Source: Nocardioides palaemonis (GTDB lineage Bacteria > Actinomycetota > Actinomycetes > Propionibacteriales > Nocardioidaceae). From it: a DNA stretch of 64,000 nucleotides. Shown piece by piece: positions 13,302 to 20,580 of this stretch; position 1 is the stretch's first letter, and every line of letters starts with the position of its first letter. The DNA lies in contig NZ_JAGVQR010000001.1 of the NCBI RefSeq assembly GCF_018275325.1, positions 124,001-188,000 of the forward strand, read 5' to 3'. Both the position numbers and the translations under genes were made by a program. The notes beneath the pieces are model-generated. The model was not told the DNA's origin, made no database searches, and worked only from the letters and a program-made list of their open reading frames with translations.

Positions 13302-14474
13302 GTGGCAGACGACAGCTTCCGCAACGACTGGGCGACCAAGGACTTCTACCAGGTCCTCGGCGTCCAGAAGGGCGCCAGCGCGGCCGACATCAAGAAGGCC
13401 TACCGCAAGCTGGCGCGGGAGAACCACCCCGACTCCAACCCCGGTGACGACGCCAAGCACGACCGGTTCAAGGCCGTCGCCGAGGCCTACGACGTCGTCG
13501 GCGACGAGGCGAAGCGCGCGAAGTACGACGAGTTCCGGGCGCTGCAGTCGCGCGGCGGCTTCAACCCGGGCATGGGCGGCGGCTCCGGGGGTGGGTTCGG
13601 CGGGGGCGGGTTCAACCTCGACGACCTGCTCCGCGACCGTACGTCCGGTGGTGGCGGGATCGGCGACATGTTCGGCGACCTCTTCGGCGGCGGCGGCCGC
13701 GCGCGGGCTCAGTCCCGCGCGCGCCGCGGCCCCGACGTCGAGAGCACCGCGACGATCGGCTTCACCGACGCCCTCGACGGTGTCACGGTCTCGCTGCGGC
13801 TGACCTCCGACGCACCGTGCCCGACCTGCCAGGGCACCGGCGGCAAGCCCGGCACGAAGCCCCACGTCTGCCCGCAGTGCGAGGGTGCCGGCTTCGTCGT
13901 CGCCGGCAGCGGCGGGGCGTTCTCGATCAACGAGACGTGCCCCGGCTGCGGTGGACGCCAGCTGGTCTACGACGAGGCCTGCCCGACGTGCCACGGCAGC
14001 GGCCGAGGCACCTCGGCGCGCACCATCCAGGCCCGCATCCCGGCGGGCGTCAAGGACGGTGCCCGCATCCGGCTCAAGGGCAAGGGCGGCGCGGGAGAGG
14101 GCGGCGGACCCGCTGGCGACCTCTTCGTCACCGTCAAGGTCACGCCCCACCGGGTCTTCGGCCGCAGCGGCGACAACCTCACCCTCGACGTGCCGGTCTC
14201 CTTCGACGAGGCGGCGCTCGGCGGCGAGGTGAAGATCCCGACGCTCGGCGGCGCTCCCGTCACCCTGCGGCTGCCGCCCGGCACGCCCAACGGACGCACC
14301 TTCCGGGTGCGCGGCAAGGGCGCCACCCGGCGCGACGGCACCAAGGGTGACCTGCTCGCCACCGTCGAGGTCCAGGTCCCGGCCCAGCTCGACCCCACCG
14401 CGCGCGAGGCCGTGGAGGCCTACCGCGCGGCCATGGCCGGCAAGCCGCTGCGCAGCGGCCTGTTCGAGGCGTGA
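13302..14474 (+). CDS. dnaJ: Co-chaperone DnaJ (Hsp40, type I)
   Basis: 390 residues. J domain with the HPD motif (ENHPDSN), then a Gly/Phe-rich linker, four CxxCxGxG-like zinc repeats (CPTC, CPQC, CPGC, CPTC) and the C-terminal substrate-binding domain. It delivers unfolded clients to DnaK and stimulates its ATPase. The GTG start follows a GGAGAGGAGG ribosome site. Located 36 bp after grpE and 10 bp before hspR. Actinobacteria often have two DnaJ proteins; this one belongs to the HspR-controlled operon. Confidence 0.98.
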   Translation: MADDSFRNDWATKDFYQVLGVQKGASAADIKKAYRKLARENHPDSNPGDDAKHDRFKAVAEAYDVVGDEAKRAKYDEFRALQSRGGFNPGMGGGSGGGFGGGGFNLDDLLRDRTSGGGGIGDMFGDLFGGGGRARAQSRARRGPDVESTATIGFTDALDGVTVSLRLTSDAPCPTCQGTGGKPGTKPHVCPQCEGAGFVVAGSGGAFSINETCPGCGGRQLVYDEACPTCHGSGRGTSARTIQARIPAGVKDGARIRLKGKGGAGEGGGPAGDLFVTVKVTPHRVFGRSGDNLTLDVPVSFDEAALGGEVKIPTLGGAPVTLRLPPGTPNGRTFRVRGKGATRRDGTKGDLLATVEVQVPAQLDPTAREAVEAYRAAMAGKPLRSGLFEA

Positions 14475-14484
14475 GGTCCAGCCG

Positions 14485-14901
14485 ATGACGTCCACGCCGT
14501 TCACGCCCGACCCCGACGCCGCGGTCTACGTCATCAGCGTGGCCGCGGAGCTCACCGGCCTCCACCCCCAGACGCTGCGCGCCTACGAGCGGATGGGGCT
14601 GATCGCCCCGGGCCGCACCGGCGGGGGCGGACGGCGCTACTCCCACCGCGACCTCGAGCGGCTCCGCGAGATCGCCGACCTCACCGGCGCCGGCATCGGC
14701 ATCGAGGGTGTCCGCCGGATCATGGCGCTGGAGAACCAGGTCGACGCGCTGCGCGCCCGCAACGACGAGCTGCTCGCCGAGCTCGACGGCCTGCGCCGGC
14801 TGCTCGCCGCGCGGTCGGCCCCCGGCCAGACCGCCAACAAGCTCCCCGTGCTCCACCAGGCGGTCGGCCAGTCCGTGGTCGTCTGGCGCCGCCCGCGCTG
14901 A
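14485..14901 (+). CDS. hspR: Heat-shock repressor HspR (MerR family)
   Basis: 138 residues. The N-terminal MerR-type winged helix-turn-helix contains LHPQTLRAYERMGLIAPGRT and GGRRYSHRDLERLREI, followed by a coiled coil and a short C-terminal tail. HspR binds HAIR repeats and, with DnaK as co-repressor, shuts off dnaK and clpB. Two HAIR sites in this window (10600-10620 and 24051-24075) are its expected targets. It is the last gene of the operon and starts 10 bp after dnaJ. The retron promoter lies just beyond it. Confidence 0.96.
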   Translation: MTSTPFTPDPDAAVYVISVAAELTGLHPQTLRAYERMGLIAPGRTGGGGRRYSHRDLERLREIADLTGAGIGIEGVRRIMALENQVDALRARNDELLAELDGLRRLLAARSAPGQTANKLPVLHQAVGQSVVVWRRPR

Positions 14902-14933
14902 CCGGACGGCCGGCCGCGGTCGGAGGGCCCGGC

Positions 14934-14939
14934 TAGGGT
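14934..14939 (+). promoter_or_regulatory. -10 element of the retron RNA
   Basis: TAGGGT. Seven bases after it is G14946, the first base of the a1 arm, so the predicted transcript starts exactly where the retron RNA structure begins. No obvious -35. Confidence 0.6.
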
Positions 14940-14945
14940 TCCGGC

Positions 14946-15116
14946 GTGCGGCAGCGCGAGCTCGAGACGGCAGGCCGGTGCGCGTCACCGGTCCGCTTCC
15001 CCGGGGCTACCCCGGGGACCACCGGTACGTCCGGGCTCGGCACCGCGCGCGACTCGCTGCGCTCCGCTGCAGGTCATCGCGCGCACGACGGGACAGGTCG
15101 GGACGCGCTGCCGCAC
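14946..15116 (+). ncRNA. Candidate retron msr-msd RNA
   Basis: 171 nt closed by a perfect 13-bp inverted repeat: a1 at 14946-14958 (GTGCGGCAGCGCG) and a2 at 15104-15116. Right after a1 is AGC; G14960 is the candidate branching guanosine. Two short hairpins follow, as in an msr: 14975-14980 with 14986-14991 (6 bp, loop 5) and 14998-15006 with 15010-15018 (9 bp, loop 3). A long msd-like hairpin comes next: 15045-15052 with 15077-15084 (8 bp), a 4x4 internal loop, then 15057-15061 with 15068-15072 (5 bp including one G-U) and a 6-base loop. The reverse transcriptase starts 23 bp after a2. The predicted DNA product would be roughly 60 nt. The order a1, short hairpins, long hairpin, a2, RT matches known retrons; the assignment is from structure and context only. 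Confidence 0.75.
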
Positions 15117-15139
15117 CCCGACCGCGTCGGGACCCGCGC

Positions 15140-16450
15140 GTGAGGCCCGACCTCGCACGCGCCCTCGCGGCGGGCTTCCTCGGCGGCGAGTGGACCGAGG
15201 CCGGCCTCCTCGCGAGCGGCGCGGAGGTGCTGGGCCGGCGTCCGGCGTGGCTGCGTCCGCTGGTGCGCCAGATCCTCGCGCTCTACCCGCGCGCGCCGCT
15301 CGACCGGCCCCGCGAGCTGGTCACCAACCTCGCGTCCCGCCCTGCCGCGGACCGCGCCGGGGCCCTCGCGCCACGGGTCCAGCCGGTCGCGGCCACGCGG
15401 ATGCTCACCAACCGCTGGCGCCTCCCCGAGCTCGACACCCTCGCCGACCTCGCCGGCTTCCTCGGCCTGACCGACTCCGAGCTCGACTGGTTCTCCGACC
15501 CGCGGCGACTGGCCCGCAGCACCTCCGCCGTGCCGCTCCAGCACTACCGAGTCAGCCACCGCACGGCGCCCAGCGGCGCGATCCGCGTGCTGGAGGCGCC
15601 GAAGTTCCGCCTCAGGGCGCTGCAGCGCCGCCTGCTCGACGAGGTCGCCGGCGGGATCCCGCCGCACGGCGCGGCCCGCGGCTTCCGACGAGGCGGCTCG
15701 GTGCGCTCCTACGCCGCGCCCCACTCCGGGCGCAGCGTGGTCGTGCGCCTCGACCTCGAGGCGTTCTTCGCGAGCGTCACGGTGTCGCGCGTCCACGGCA
15801 TCTGGCGCACCGCCGGCTACCCCGAGCCGGTCGCCCACGCCCTCGCCGGGCTGGTGACCACGGTCCTGCCCCGCTCGGCCTGGCGGGCGGTCCCGCGCCC
15901 CGCCGACGACGGGCTGCTCGACGCGCACTGGCGCCTCGGGCGCCGGCTCGCTGCCCCCCACCTGCCGCAGGGCGCCCCGACCTCGCCGGCGATGGCCAAC
16001 CTCGCCGCGTTCCGCCTCGACGTACGGCTCTCGGCGCTCGCGCGGTCGTGGGGCGGGCGCTACACCCGTTATGCCGACGACCTCGCGTTCTCCGGCGAGC
16101 GGGGCTGGGGCACCGGGACCTCCCGGCTGCTCGACGCGGTCGAGGTGGTCGTGCGCGACGAGGGCTTCCGGCTCAACCCGCGCAAGACCGGCGTCATGCC
16201 CCGGGCGGGACGCCAGCGCCTCGGCGGGCTGGTGGTCAACGACCGACCCCGGGTGGCCCGCCAAGAGGTCGACCTGCTGCGCGCGATCCTCCACAACTGC
16301 GACCGCTTCGGCCCGAGCACCCAGAACCGCGACGACGTACCGGCCTTCGAGGACCACCTCCGGGGTCGGATCGCGTGGGTCGCCCAGCACGACCCGGCGC
16401 GCGGGGCGCGGTTGCTGGCCGCGCACCACGCGATCGACTGGAGCCGCTGA
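15140..16450 (+). CDS. Retron-type reverse transcriptase
   Basis: 436 residues from a GTG 23 bp after the a2 arm. Residues 1-125 are an N-terminal helical extension. The RT core shows the first catalytic Asp in VRLDLEAFFASV (D205), LPQGAPTSPAMANL (275-288), YADD at 311-314 in YTRYADDLAFSG, and LNPRKTGVM (345-353). In the retron-specific region X, canonical NAxxH reads YAAPH (191-195); the VTG-like position reads LGG in LGGLVVN (361-367). The C-terminal HLRGRIAWV is a thumb-like segment. It should copy the adjacent structured RNA into an RNA-linked single-stranded DNA used in phage defence. There is no intron maturase, endonuclease or CRISPR domain. The upstream open frame runs through the RNA and is not coding. 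Confidence 0.88.
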   Translation: MRPDLARALAAGFLGGEWTEAGLLASGAEVLGRRPAWLRPLVRQILALYPRAPLDRPRELVTNLASRPAADRAGALAPRVQPVAATRMLTNRWRLPELDTLADLAGFLGLTDSELDWFSDPRRLARSTSAVPLQHYRVSHRTAPSGAIRVLEAPKFRLRALQRRLLDEVAGGIPPHGAARGFRRGGSVRSYAAPHSGRSVVVRLDLEAFFASVTVSRVHGIWRTAGYPEPVAHALAGLVTTVLPRSAWRAVPRPADDGLLDAHWRLGRRLAAPHLPQGAPTSPAMANLAAFRLDVRLSALARSWGGRYTRYADDLAFSGERGWGTGTSRLLDAVEVVVRDEGFRLNPRKTGVMPRAGRQRLGGLVVNDRPRVARQEVDLLRAILHNCDRFGPSTQNRDDVPAFEDHLRGRIAWVAQHDPARGARLLAAHHAIDWSR

Positions 16451-16485
16451 CGAGGGCTGCCGCGGGCGCTGTCGGTGCGGGCGCC

Positions 16486-16491
16486 TAGGGT
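16486..16491 (+). promoter_or_regulatory. -10 element of the small Cys/His protein gene
   Basis: TAGGGT, predicting a start near 16498 and an 11-base leader before the ATG at 16509. The small gene may therefore be transcribed on its own as well as from the retron. Confidence 0.4.
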
Positions 16492-16508
16492 CGTGGTGTG
16501 AGTGAGCG

Positions 16509-16757
16509 ATGAGCAAGGAGAACGCGCTGCGTGCGATGCGTGAGGCCCGCTACGCGGAGGCCCAGAAGCGCGCCGGGTCAGCCCCCGCCCGACGACCCGC
16601 CCCGGTGGCGCCGGCGGTGGAGCGATCCGTCCCGGCGCGGGCGAAGGCCGCGGCACCCGCGGCCGACACCGATGCCCTGTGCGGGCACCGCAACATGAGC
16701 GGCCGCACCTGCACGCGCGAGCAGGGGCACCCGCAGAAGAGCCACCGCTACTCCTGA
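16509..16757 (+). CDS. Small protein with Cys/His cluster, possible retron partner
   Basis: 82 residues in three parts. A charged N-terminal helix (MSKENALRAMREARYAEAQ) is followed by an Ala/Pro-rich linker and a C-terminal knot containing CGHRNMSGRTC and, a few residues on, GHPQKSHRYS. The Cys-x-His and the later Cys and His pairs could bind one zinc ion. I do not recognise a named family. It lies 58 bp after the RT on the same strand and nothing else follows on that strand, so it is the only candidate accessory gene of the retron. Similar tails occur in actinobacterial proteins unrelated to retrons as far as I know, so the link is unproven. Confidence 0.65.
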   Translation: MSKENALRAMREARYAEAQKRAGSAPARRPAPVAPAVERSVPARAKAAAPAADTDALCGHRNMSGRTCTREQGHPQKSHRYS

Positions 16758-16774
16758 GCCCTCCTCGAGCCACG

Positions 16775-17554
16775 TCAGGCGCTGAGCGCCTCCTCCGGCA
16801 CGCCGGCCGGGTGCGGGGCCGGCTCGCCGCGCAGGTCGGCGACCTGGGCGACGAGCAGGGCCATCACCTCGTCGGCGACGCGGCGCACGGTGGCGTCGTC
16901 GACCGCCTGGTCGGCCGAGCGGTCGCCGGTCAGGCCGGCGAGGCGGCGTACGTCGACGGGCTCGCCGACCGCGACCGTCACGCGAGGTCGCAGGACGGTG
17001 TTGCGCAGCAGGCGGGCGACGATCCCGGTGCGGTCCACGACGCGCTCGGCGCCGACCAGCGCGACCGGCACGAGCGGCGCGCCGGTGCGCAGCGCCAGGC
17101 GGACGGCGCCGGTCTTCGAGCGCTCCGGCCAGCGCTGCGGGTCGCGGGTGATCCGGCCCTCGGGGAACAGCCCGACGGCCTCGCCCGCCTCGAGCGCGGC
17201 GGCCGCGGCGTCGAGGGAGCCGGCGGCGGCGCTGGTGCCCCGCTGCACGGGGATGAACCCGAGGCGGCGCACGACCGGCCCGACGAGTCCGGAGCGGAAG
17301 ACGCCACCGGTGGCCATCAGCCGCAGCGAGCGACCGAGACGGCGGCCGACGAGGGCGAGCAGGATGCCGTCGGCGAAGCTGGTGTGGTTGGCGACCACGA
17401 TGAGCGGGCCGTCCGGGAGGTCGCGGTCGGGGACGGCGCGACGGGTGAGCTCGAGGCGGCTGACCGCGGAGACGATCGTGCCGAGCAGGCCGGCGGCGAC
17501 GGCGTAGAGCAGGGCGGCGCGGAGACCGGGGCGCTGCCAGGTGCTGGTGTCCAT
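16775..17554 (-). CDS. 1-acylglycerol-3-phosphate acyltransferase-like (PlsC family)
   Basis: 259 residues. A hydrophobic N-terminal segment (about 12-30) anchors it to the membrane. The HX4D motif NHTSFAD has catalytic H57 and D62, and block III is FPEGR (130-134), both diagnostic of lysophospholipid acyltransferases. It transfers an acyl chain to a lysolipid acceptor in phospholipid synthesis or remodelling. The exact acceptor is uncertain because actinobacteria have several paralogues. It faces the small Cys/His protein gene (convergent, 17 bp apart) and stands alone. Confidence 0.88.
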   Translation of the reverse strand: MDTSTWQRPGLRAALLYAVAAGLLGTIVSAVSRLELTRRAVPDRDLPDGPLIVVANHTSFADGILLALVGRRLGRSLRLMATGGVFRSGLVGPVVRRLGFIPVQRGTSAAAGSLDAAAAALEAGEAVGLFPEGRITRDPQRWPERSKTGAVRLALRTGAPLVPVALVGAERVVDRTGIVARLLRNTVLRPRVTVAVGEPVDVRRLAGLTGDRSADQAVDDATVRRVADEVMALLVAQVADLRGEPAPHPAGVPEEALSA

Positions 17555-17613
17555 GCGACGGAGTCTGGGCCACCGCGCGGGTGGCGCGCGTGCGTATGCG
17601 CACTCAGGTACGA

Positions 17614-17649
17614 CGACGGCCCGACCCCGGAGCCGGGGTCGGGCCGTCG
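17614..17649 (-). terminator. Strong hairpin terminator after the aldo/keto reductase
   Basis: Perfect 17-bp stem (17614-17630 with 17633-17649) with a two-base loop, 13 bp beyond the reductase stop at 17663. The stem is G/C rich. Confidence 0.85.
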
Positions 17650-17662
17650 AGACTGACGGAGG

Positions 17663-18508
17663 TCAGTCGGGGATGTAGTCGAACGTGTCGGGGTTGGGGC
17701 CGGTGCGGCCGTCCTCGCCCTTGTCGAGCCCGGAGATCCGCGCGACCTCGTCCTCGGTGAGCGAGAAGTCGAAGAGGTCGAAGTTCTCCTCCACGCGGCT
17801 GCGGGTCACCGACTTCGGGAAGATGATGTCGCCGCGCTCGACGTGCCAGCGCAGGGTGACCTGCGCGGTGGACTTGCCCTTGGCCTCGGCGATCTCGGAG
17901 ATCACCGCGTCGTCGAGGACGCCACCCTGCGCGATCGGCGACCACGCCTCGGTCGCGACGCCGTGCTTCGCGTTGGCCGCGCGCACCTCCTCGTTGGTGA
18001 AGTAGGGGTGCACCTCGACCTGGTTGATCACCGGCACGACGCCGGTCTCGTCGACGATCCGCTGCAGGTGGGCCGGCTGGAAGTTGGAGACGCCGACCGA
18101 CGCCGCGCGGCCGTCCTCCACGAAGGAGGCCATGGTGCGCCAGGTCGAGACGAAGTCGCCGTCGTAGCGGGTCGGCAGCGGCCAGTGGACGAGGAAGAGG
18201 TCGATCTTGTCCAGGCCGAGGTCGGCGAGCGTCTTCTCGAAGGCCCGCTCGGCGTCCTCCGGCTTGTGGAAGCCGTTGTTGAGCTTGGACGTGACGTAGA
18301 CGTCCTCGCGCGCGATCCCGGAGGAGCGCAGCGCCTCGCCGACCTCCTTCTCGTTGCCGTACATCTCGGCGGTGTCGATGTGGCGGTAGCCGACCTCGAG
18401 GGCCGTGGTCACCGCCTCGACGGTGTCGGCGGGGTCGATCTGGAACACGCCGAAGCCGAGCTGCGGGATCGACGTGCCGTCGTGGAGCTGGATGCTGGGA
18501 ACGGTCAT
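17663..18508 (-). CDS. Aldo/keto reductase
   Basis: 281 residues. The catalytic tetrad is visible as D45 and Y50 in IDTAEMYGNE, K75 in VTSKLNN and H108 in LFLVHWPL. The NADPH-binding end has FPKSVTRSRVEENF. It closely resembles 2,5-diketo-D-gluconate reductase-like enzymes that reduce small carbonyls with NADPH. The ATG at 18508 begins the barrel correctly (SIQLHDGTSIPQLGFG); the upstream frame is noise inside the next gene. Likely a general detoxifying or sugar-carbonyl reductase. Confidence 0.93.
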   Translation of the reverse strand: MTVPSIQLHDGTSIPQLGFGVFQIDPADTVEAVTTALEVGYRHIDTAEMYGNEKEVGEALRSSGIAREDVYVTSKLNNGFHKPEDAERAFEKTLADLGLDKIDLFLVHWPLPTRYDGDFVSTWRTMASFVEDGRAASVGVSNFQPAHLQRIVDETGVVPVINQVEVHPYFTNEEVRAANAKHGVATEAWSPIAQGGVLDDAVISEIAEAKGKSTAQVTLRWHVERGDIIFPKSVTRSRVEENFDLFDFSLTEDEVARISGLDKGEDGRTGPNPDTFDYIPD

Positions 18509-18581
18509 GCGAGGCACAGCGCGACACGCCGGGCCGGGTATTCCACGGGACTGGACGTCCCGCCCGCAGGGGTGGCGGACC

Positions 18582-19367
18582 TCACGTCCGCCAGTGGCGC
18601 GGGCGGGCGAGGTGGGCGGGGACCTGGGTACGACCGTCGCCGCGCGCGGAGTTGAGCTGGGGCTGCGTGAGGAACAGGGCGGTCGACAGGTCGGCGCCAC
18701 GGACGTCGGCGTCGCGCAGGTCGGCGCCGAGCACGTCGGCGAGCGCGAGGTCGGCCTCGCGCAGGTCGGCCGCCATGAGCAGCGCGCCGCGGAAGGACCA
18801 GCCCCGCCGGTCGCCGCGCAGGTCGTGGCCGGCGAGGTCGGCGCGCGAGCGGTCCTGCGCGCCGTCGACCTCCGCCCGCAGGCGGGCGCTGGCGGCGCCG
18901 AGCAGTCCACCCACGCGCAGGTGGAGCTCGTCGAGGTCGTAGGTCAGCAGCTCGACCGGCGTGGCCCCGGTGAGCGCCTCGACCTCGGCGACCGTCCGGG
19001 CTGCGTCCGGGTCGGGGGAGCGGCGGGCGACCTCGTGGAGGTGGACGAGGACCTCGTGGAGCTGGCGCATCACCGACAGCGCGGCCGCCATCTCGCCGAG
19101 GTTGTCCTGCGCGCGCCACGAGACGCCGCCGTAGGTCACCTGCGAGACCTGCTGGCCGGCGCCGAAGCACTCGAAGACGGTGCACCCCGGCCACCCATCC
19201 TCACGCAGGGTCGCGTGGATCGAGCACGAGTCGTCGGCGGCCAGGTGGAGGCACGGGGTGCCGCTGGGCTTGTCCACCCCGAAGCCGGAGGAGGCGGAGA
19301 ACGGCATCAGCACGCAGCACAGCCCGAAGCAGCGCGAGCAGTCGGAGGTCAGCTCGGGGGAGGGCAC
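18582..19367 (-). CDS. Cys-cluster protein fused to pentapeptide repeats
   Basis: 261 residues from a GTG. The N-terminus has a cysteine cluster, CSRCFGLCC, with more cysteines in TPCLHLAADDSCSIH and GCTVFEC. This resembles the YkgJ-type metal (Fe-S or zinc) binding domain. The middle is helical. The C-terminal ~80 residues are pentapeptide repeats of A(D/N)Lxx type (ADLREADLALADVLGADL), which form a right-handed beta helix. Function unknown. Some pentapeptide proteins mimic DNA and protect gyrase, but a role here would be speculation. Confidence 0.8.
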   Translation of the reverse strand: MPSPELTSDCSRCFGLCCVLMPFSASSGFGVDKPSGTPCLHLAADDSCSIHATLREDGWPGCTVFECFGAGQQVSQVTYGGVSWRAQDNLGEMAAALSVMRQLHEVLVHLHEVARRSPDPDAARTVAEVEALTGATPVELLTYDLDELHLRVGGLLGAASARLRAEVDGAQDRSRADLAGHDLRGDRRGWSFRGALLMAADLREADLALADVLGADLRDADVRGADLSTALFLTQPQLNSARGDGRTQVPAHLARPRHWRT

Positions 19368-19405
19368 GCGGGGGATGCTGCCACGCAGCGCCGACGGCCG
19401 AGCGG

Positions 19406-19501
19406 TCAGTACCAGCCGAGCTGGATCGCCAGCGCGTTGAGGACCACCAGGAACACGAAGGCGGCGCCGACCACGCGATTGTCACCCAGCAGCTTCCCCA
19501 T
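19406..19501 (-). CDS. 31-residue single-span membrane peptide
   Basis: A short frame, MGKLLGDNRVVGAAFVFLV then VLNALAIQLGWY, preceded by a GGAAGG ribosome site 3 bp before the ATG. It has a charged N-terminus, one hydrophobic helix of about 18 residues and an aromatic end. It lies just upstream of the Cys/pentapeptide gene on the same strand. Function unknown; the ribosome site and clean membrane pattern argue that it is translated. Confidence 0.5.
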   Translation of the reverse strand: MGKLLGDNRVVGAAFVFLVVLNALAIQLGWY

Positions 19502-19629
19502 GCCTTCCACCTTGCGCCGCGCGGCCGGATGGGGCGCGGGGCGCAGGGTCAAGGTTCGTAGTGGATTCCGGCAAGATGCCCACGTCCGGGGCCCTGGTGT
19601 GCAACCCGGTCGGTGCGGGGGCCGGGTCG

Positions 19630-19635
19630 TATCGT
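19630..19635 (+). promoter_or_regulatory. -10 element of the gene at 19642
   Basis: TATCGT. The A of the ATG at 19642 is exactly seven bases after it, so the message should be leaderless. Confidence 0.5.
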
Positions 19636-19641
19636 GGTGAC

Positions 19642-20142
19642 ATGTCGACCCAGGGCATCAACCCCCGCCAACCGCTCAAGCTCCAGTTCCCCCAGTCGCT
19701 GGCGGTCTACGACGACTACGCCAAGGCGCAGAAGAGCGTCGACTTCCTCTCCGACGCCGAGTTCCCGGTCGACCAGCTGATGATCGTCGGCACCGACCTC
19801 AAGCGGATCGAGCGGATCACCGGCCGTCTGACATGGTCGAAGGTCGCCGTCGGCGGCATCGCGTCCGGCCTCTGGCTCGGCGTCTTCATCGGCCTGGTGT
19901 TCGTGCTCTTCACCAACGAGGGCGCGCTCGCGGTGCTGCTCAGCACCGCGTTCATGGGCGCCACGTTCGGCCTGGTGTGGGCGCTCATCGGGTACGCCCT
20001 CTCCCGCGGACAGCGCGACTTCTCCTCGGTCACCCAGGTCGTGGCGACGCGCTACGAGGTGCTGGTGGAGAACAAGCACGCGGCCCGCGCCCGCGAGCTG
20101 CTGGCCGGCCTTCCGGGTGCGCTGCCTGATCCGTTCGCCTGA
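19642..20142 (+). CDS. General stress protein (YflT-like) with glycine-zipper membrane segments
   Basis: 166 residues. The N-terminal ~60 (SLAVYDDYAKAQKSVDFLSDAEFPVDQLMIVGTDL) match the YflT-type general stress domain. Two hydrophobic, Gly-rich spans follow (GGIASGLWLGVFIGLVFV and AFMGATFGLVWALIGY), then a short conserved tail. Such proteins are small membrane-associated stress proteins of unknown biochemical role. Probably leaderless. It stands beside the HesB-like gene on the same strand, with an 84-bp gap. Confidence 0.8.
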   Translation: MSTQGINPRQPLKLQFPQSLAVYDDYAKAQKSVDFLSDAEFPVDQLMIVGTDLKRIERITGRLTWSKVAVGGIASGLWLGVFIGLVFVLFTNEGALAVLLSTAFMGATFGLVWALIGYALSRGQRDFSSVTQVVATRYEVLVENKHAARARELLAGLPGALPDPFA

Positions 20143-20226
20143 CCACCCCCGGGCGGGCCCGGTTTGAGCCGCGCGGCGATCTTGGACATGGTGGAGGGGA
20201 CACATCCGCCATACGGAGGGAGAGCC

Positions 20227-20502
20227 ATGCTTGCTCTCACCGAGAACGTGACCGAGATCGTCAAGCAGCTGACCAGCGAGGTGCCGGAGATCTCCGCGCT
20301 CCGGATCGCTGCCGAGCCCGACGGCCAGGGCCTGTCGGTGTCGCCGGCCGACCAGGCCGCCGCCGAGGACCAGGTCATCGAGCAGGACGGCGCGACCGTC
20401 TACGTCGACCAGACCGCCTCGGCGCTGCTCGACGACAAGGTGCTCGACGGCACCGTCGACGCGGAGGGCAACATCCAGTTCGCCCTCGGCGAGAAGGCCT
20501 GA
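20227..20502 (+). CDS. HesB/IscA-fold protein without cysteines
   Basis: 91 residues, preceded by a GGAGGGAG ribosome site. The sequence follows the HesB/IscA fold: an N-terminal helix (LTENVTEIVKQLTSE), strands (ALRIAAEP), and the VYVDQTASALLDDKVLDG segment. The three cysteines that hold an Fe-S cluster in IscA/SufA are absent, as in a common actinobacterial HesB-like subgroup. It is therefore unlikely to be an Fe-S carrier itself. A strong two-way terminator follows. Confidence 0.75.
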   Translation: MLALTENVTEIVKQLTSEVPEISALRIAAEPDGQGLSVSPADQAAAEDQVIEQDGATVYVDQTASALLDDKVLDGTVDAEGNIQFALGEKA

Positions 20503-20533
20503 CGCCTCGAGCTCACTGCGGGCCGAACGCCAC

Positions 20534-20570
20534 GGAGCCCCGGACCCTCCCCACGGAGGTCCGGGGCTCC
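20534..20570. terminator. Two-way hairpin terminator
   Basis: 13-bp perfect inverted repeat (20534-20546 with 20558-20570) and an 11-base loop between the HesB-like gene (ends 20502) and a convergent membrane protein gene (ends 20581). It could end transcription from both sides. Confidence 0.8.
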
Positions 20571-20580
20571 GCCGCGTCCG

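Noticed and set aside
14708..15139. N-terminal extension of the reverse transcriptase frame
   Set aside because: It crosses hspR and the structured RNA; its sequence is Arg/Ala-rich junk. The GTG at 15140 fits retron layout.
15140..16450. Group II intron or diversity-generating element
   Set aside because: No maturase X or endonuclease domain, no intron domain V-like hairpin, and no template/variable repeat pair seen near the RT.
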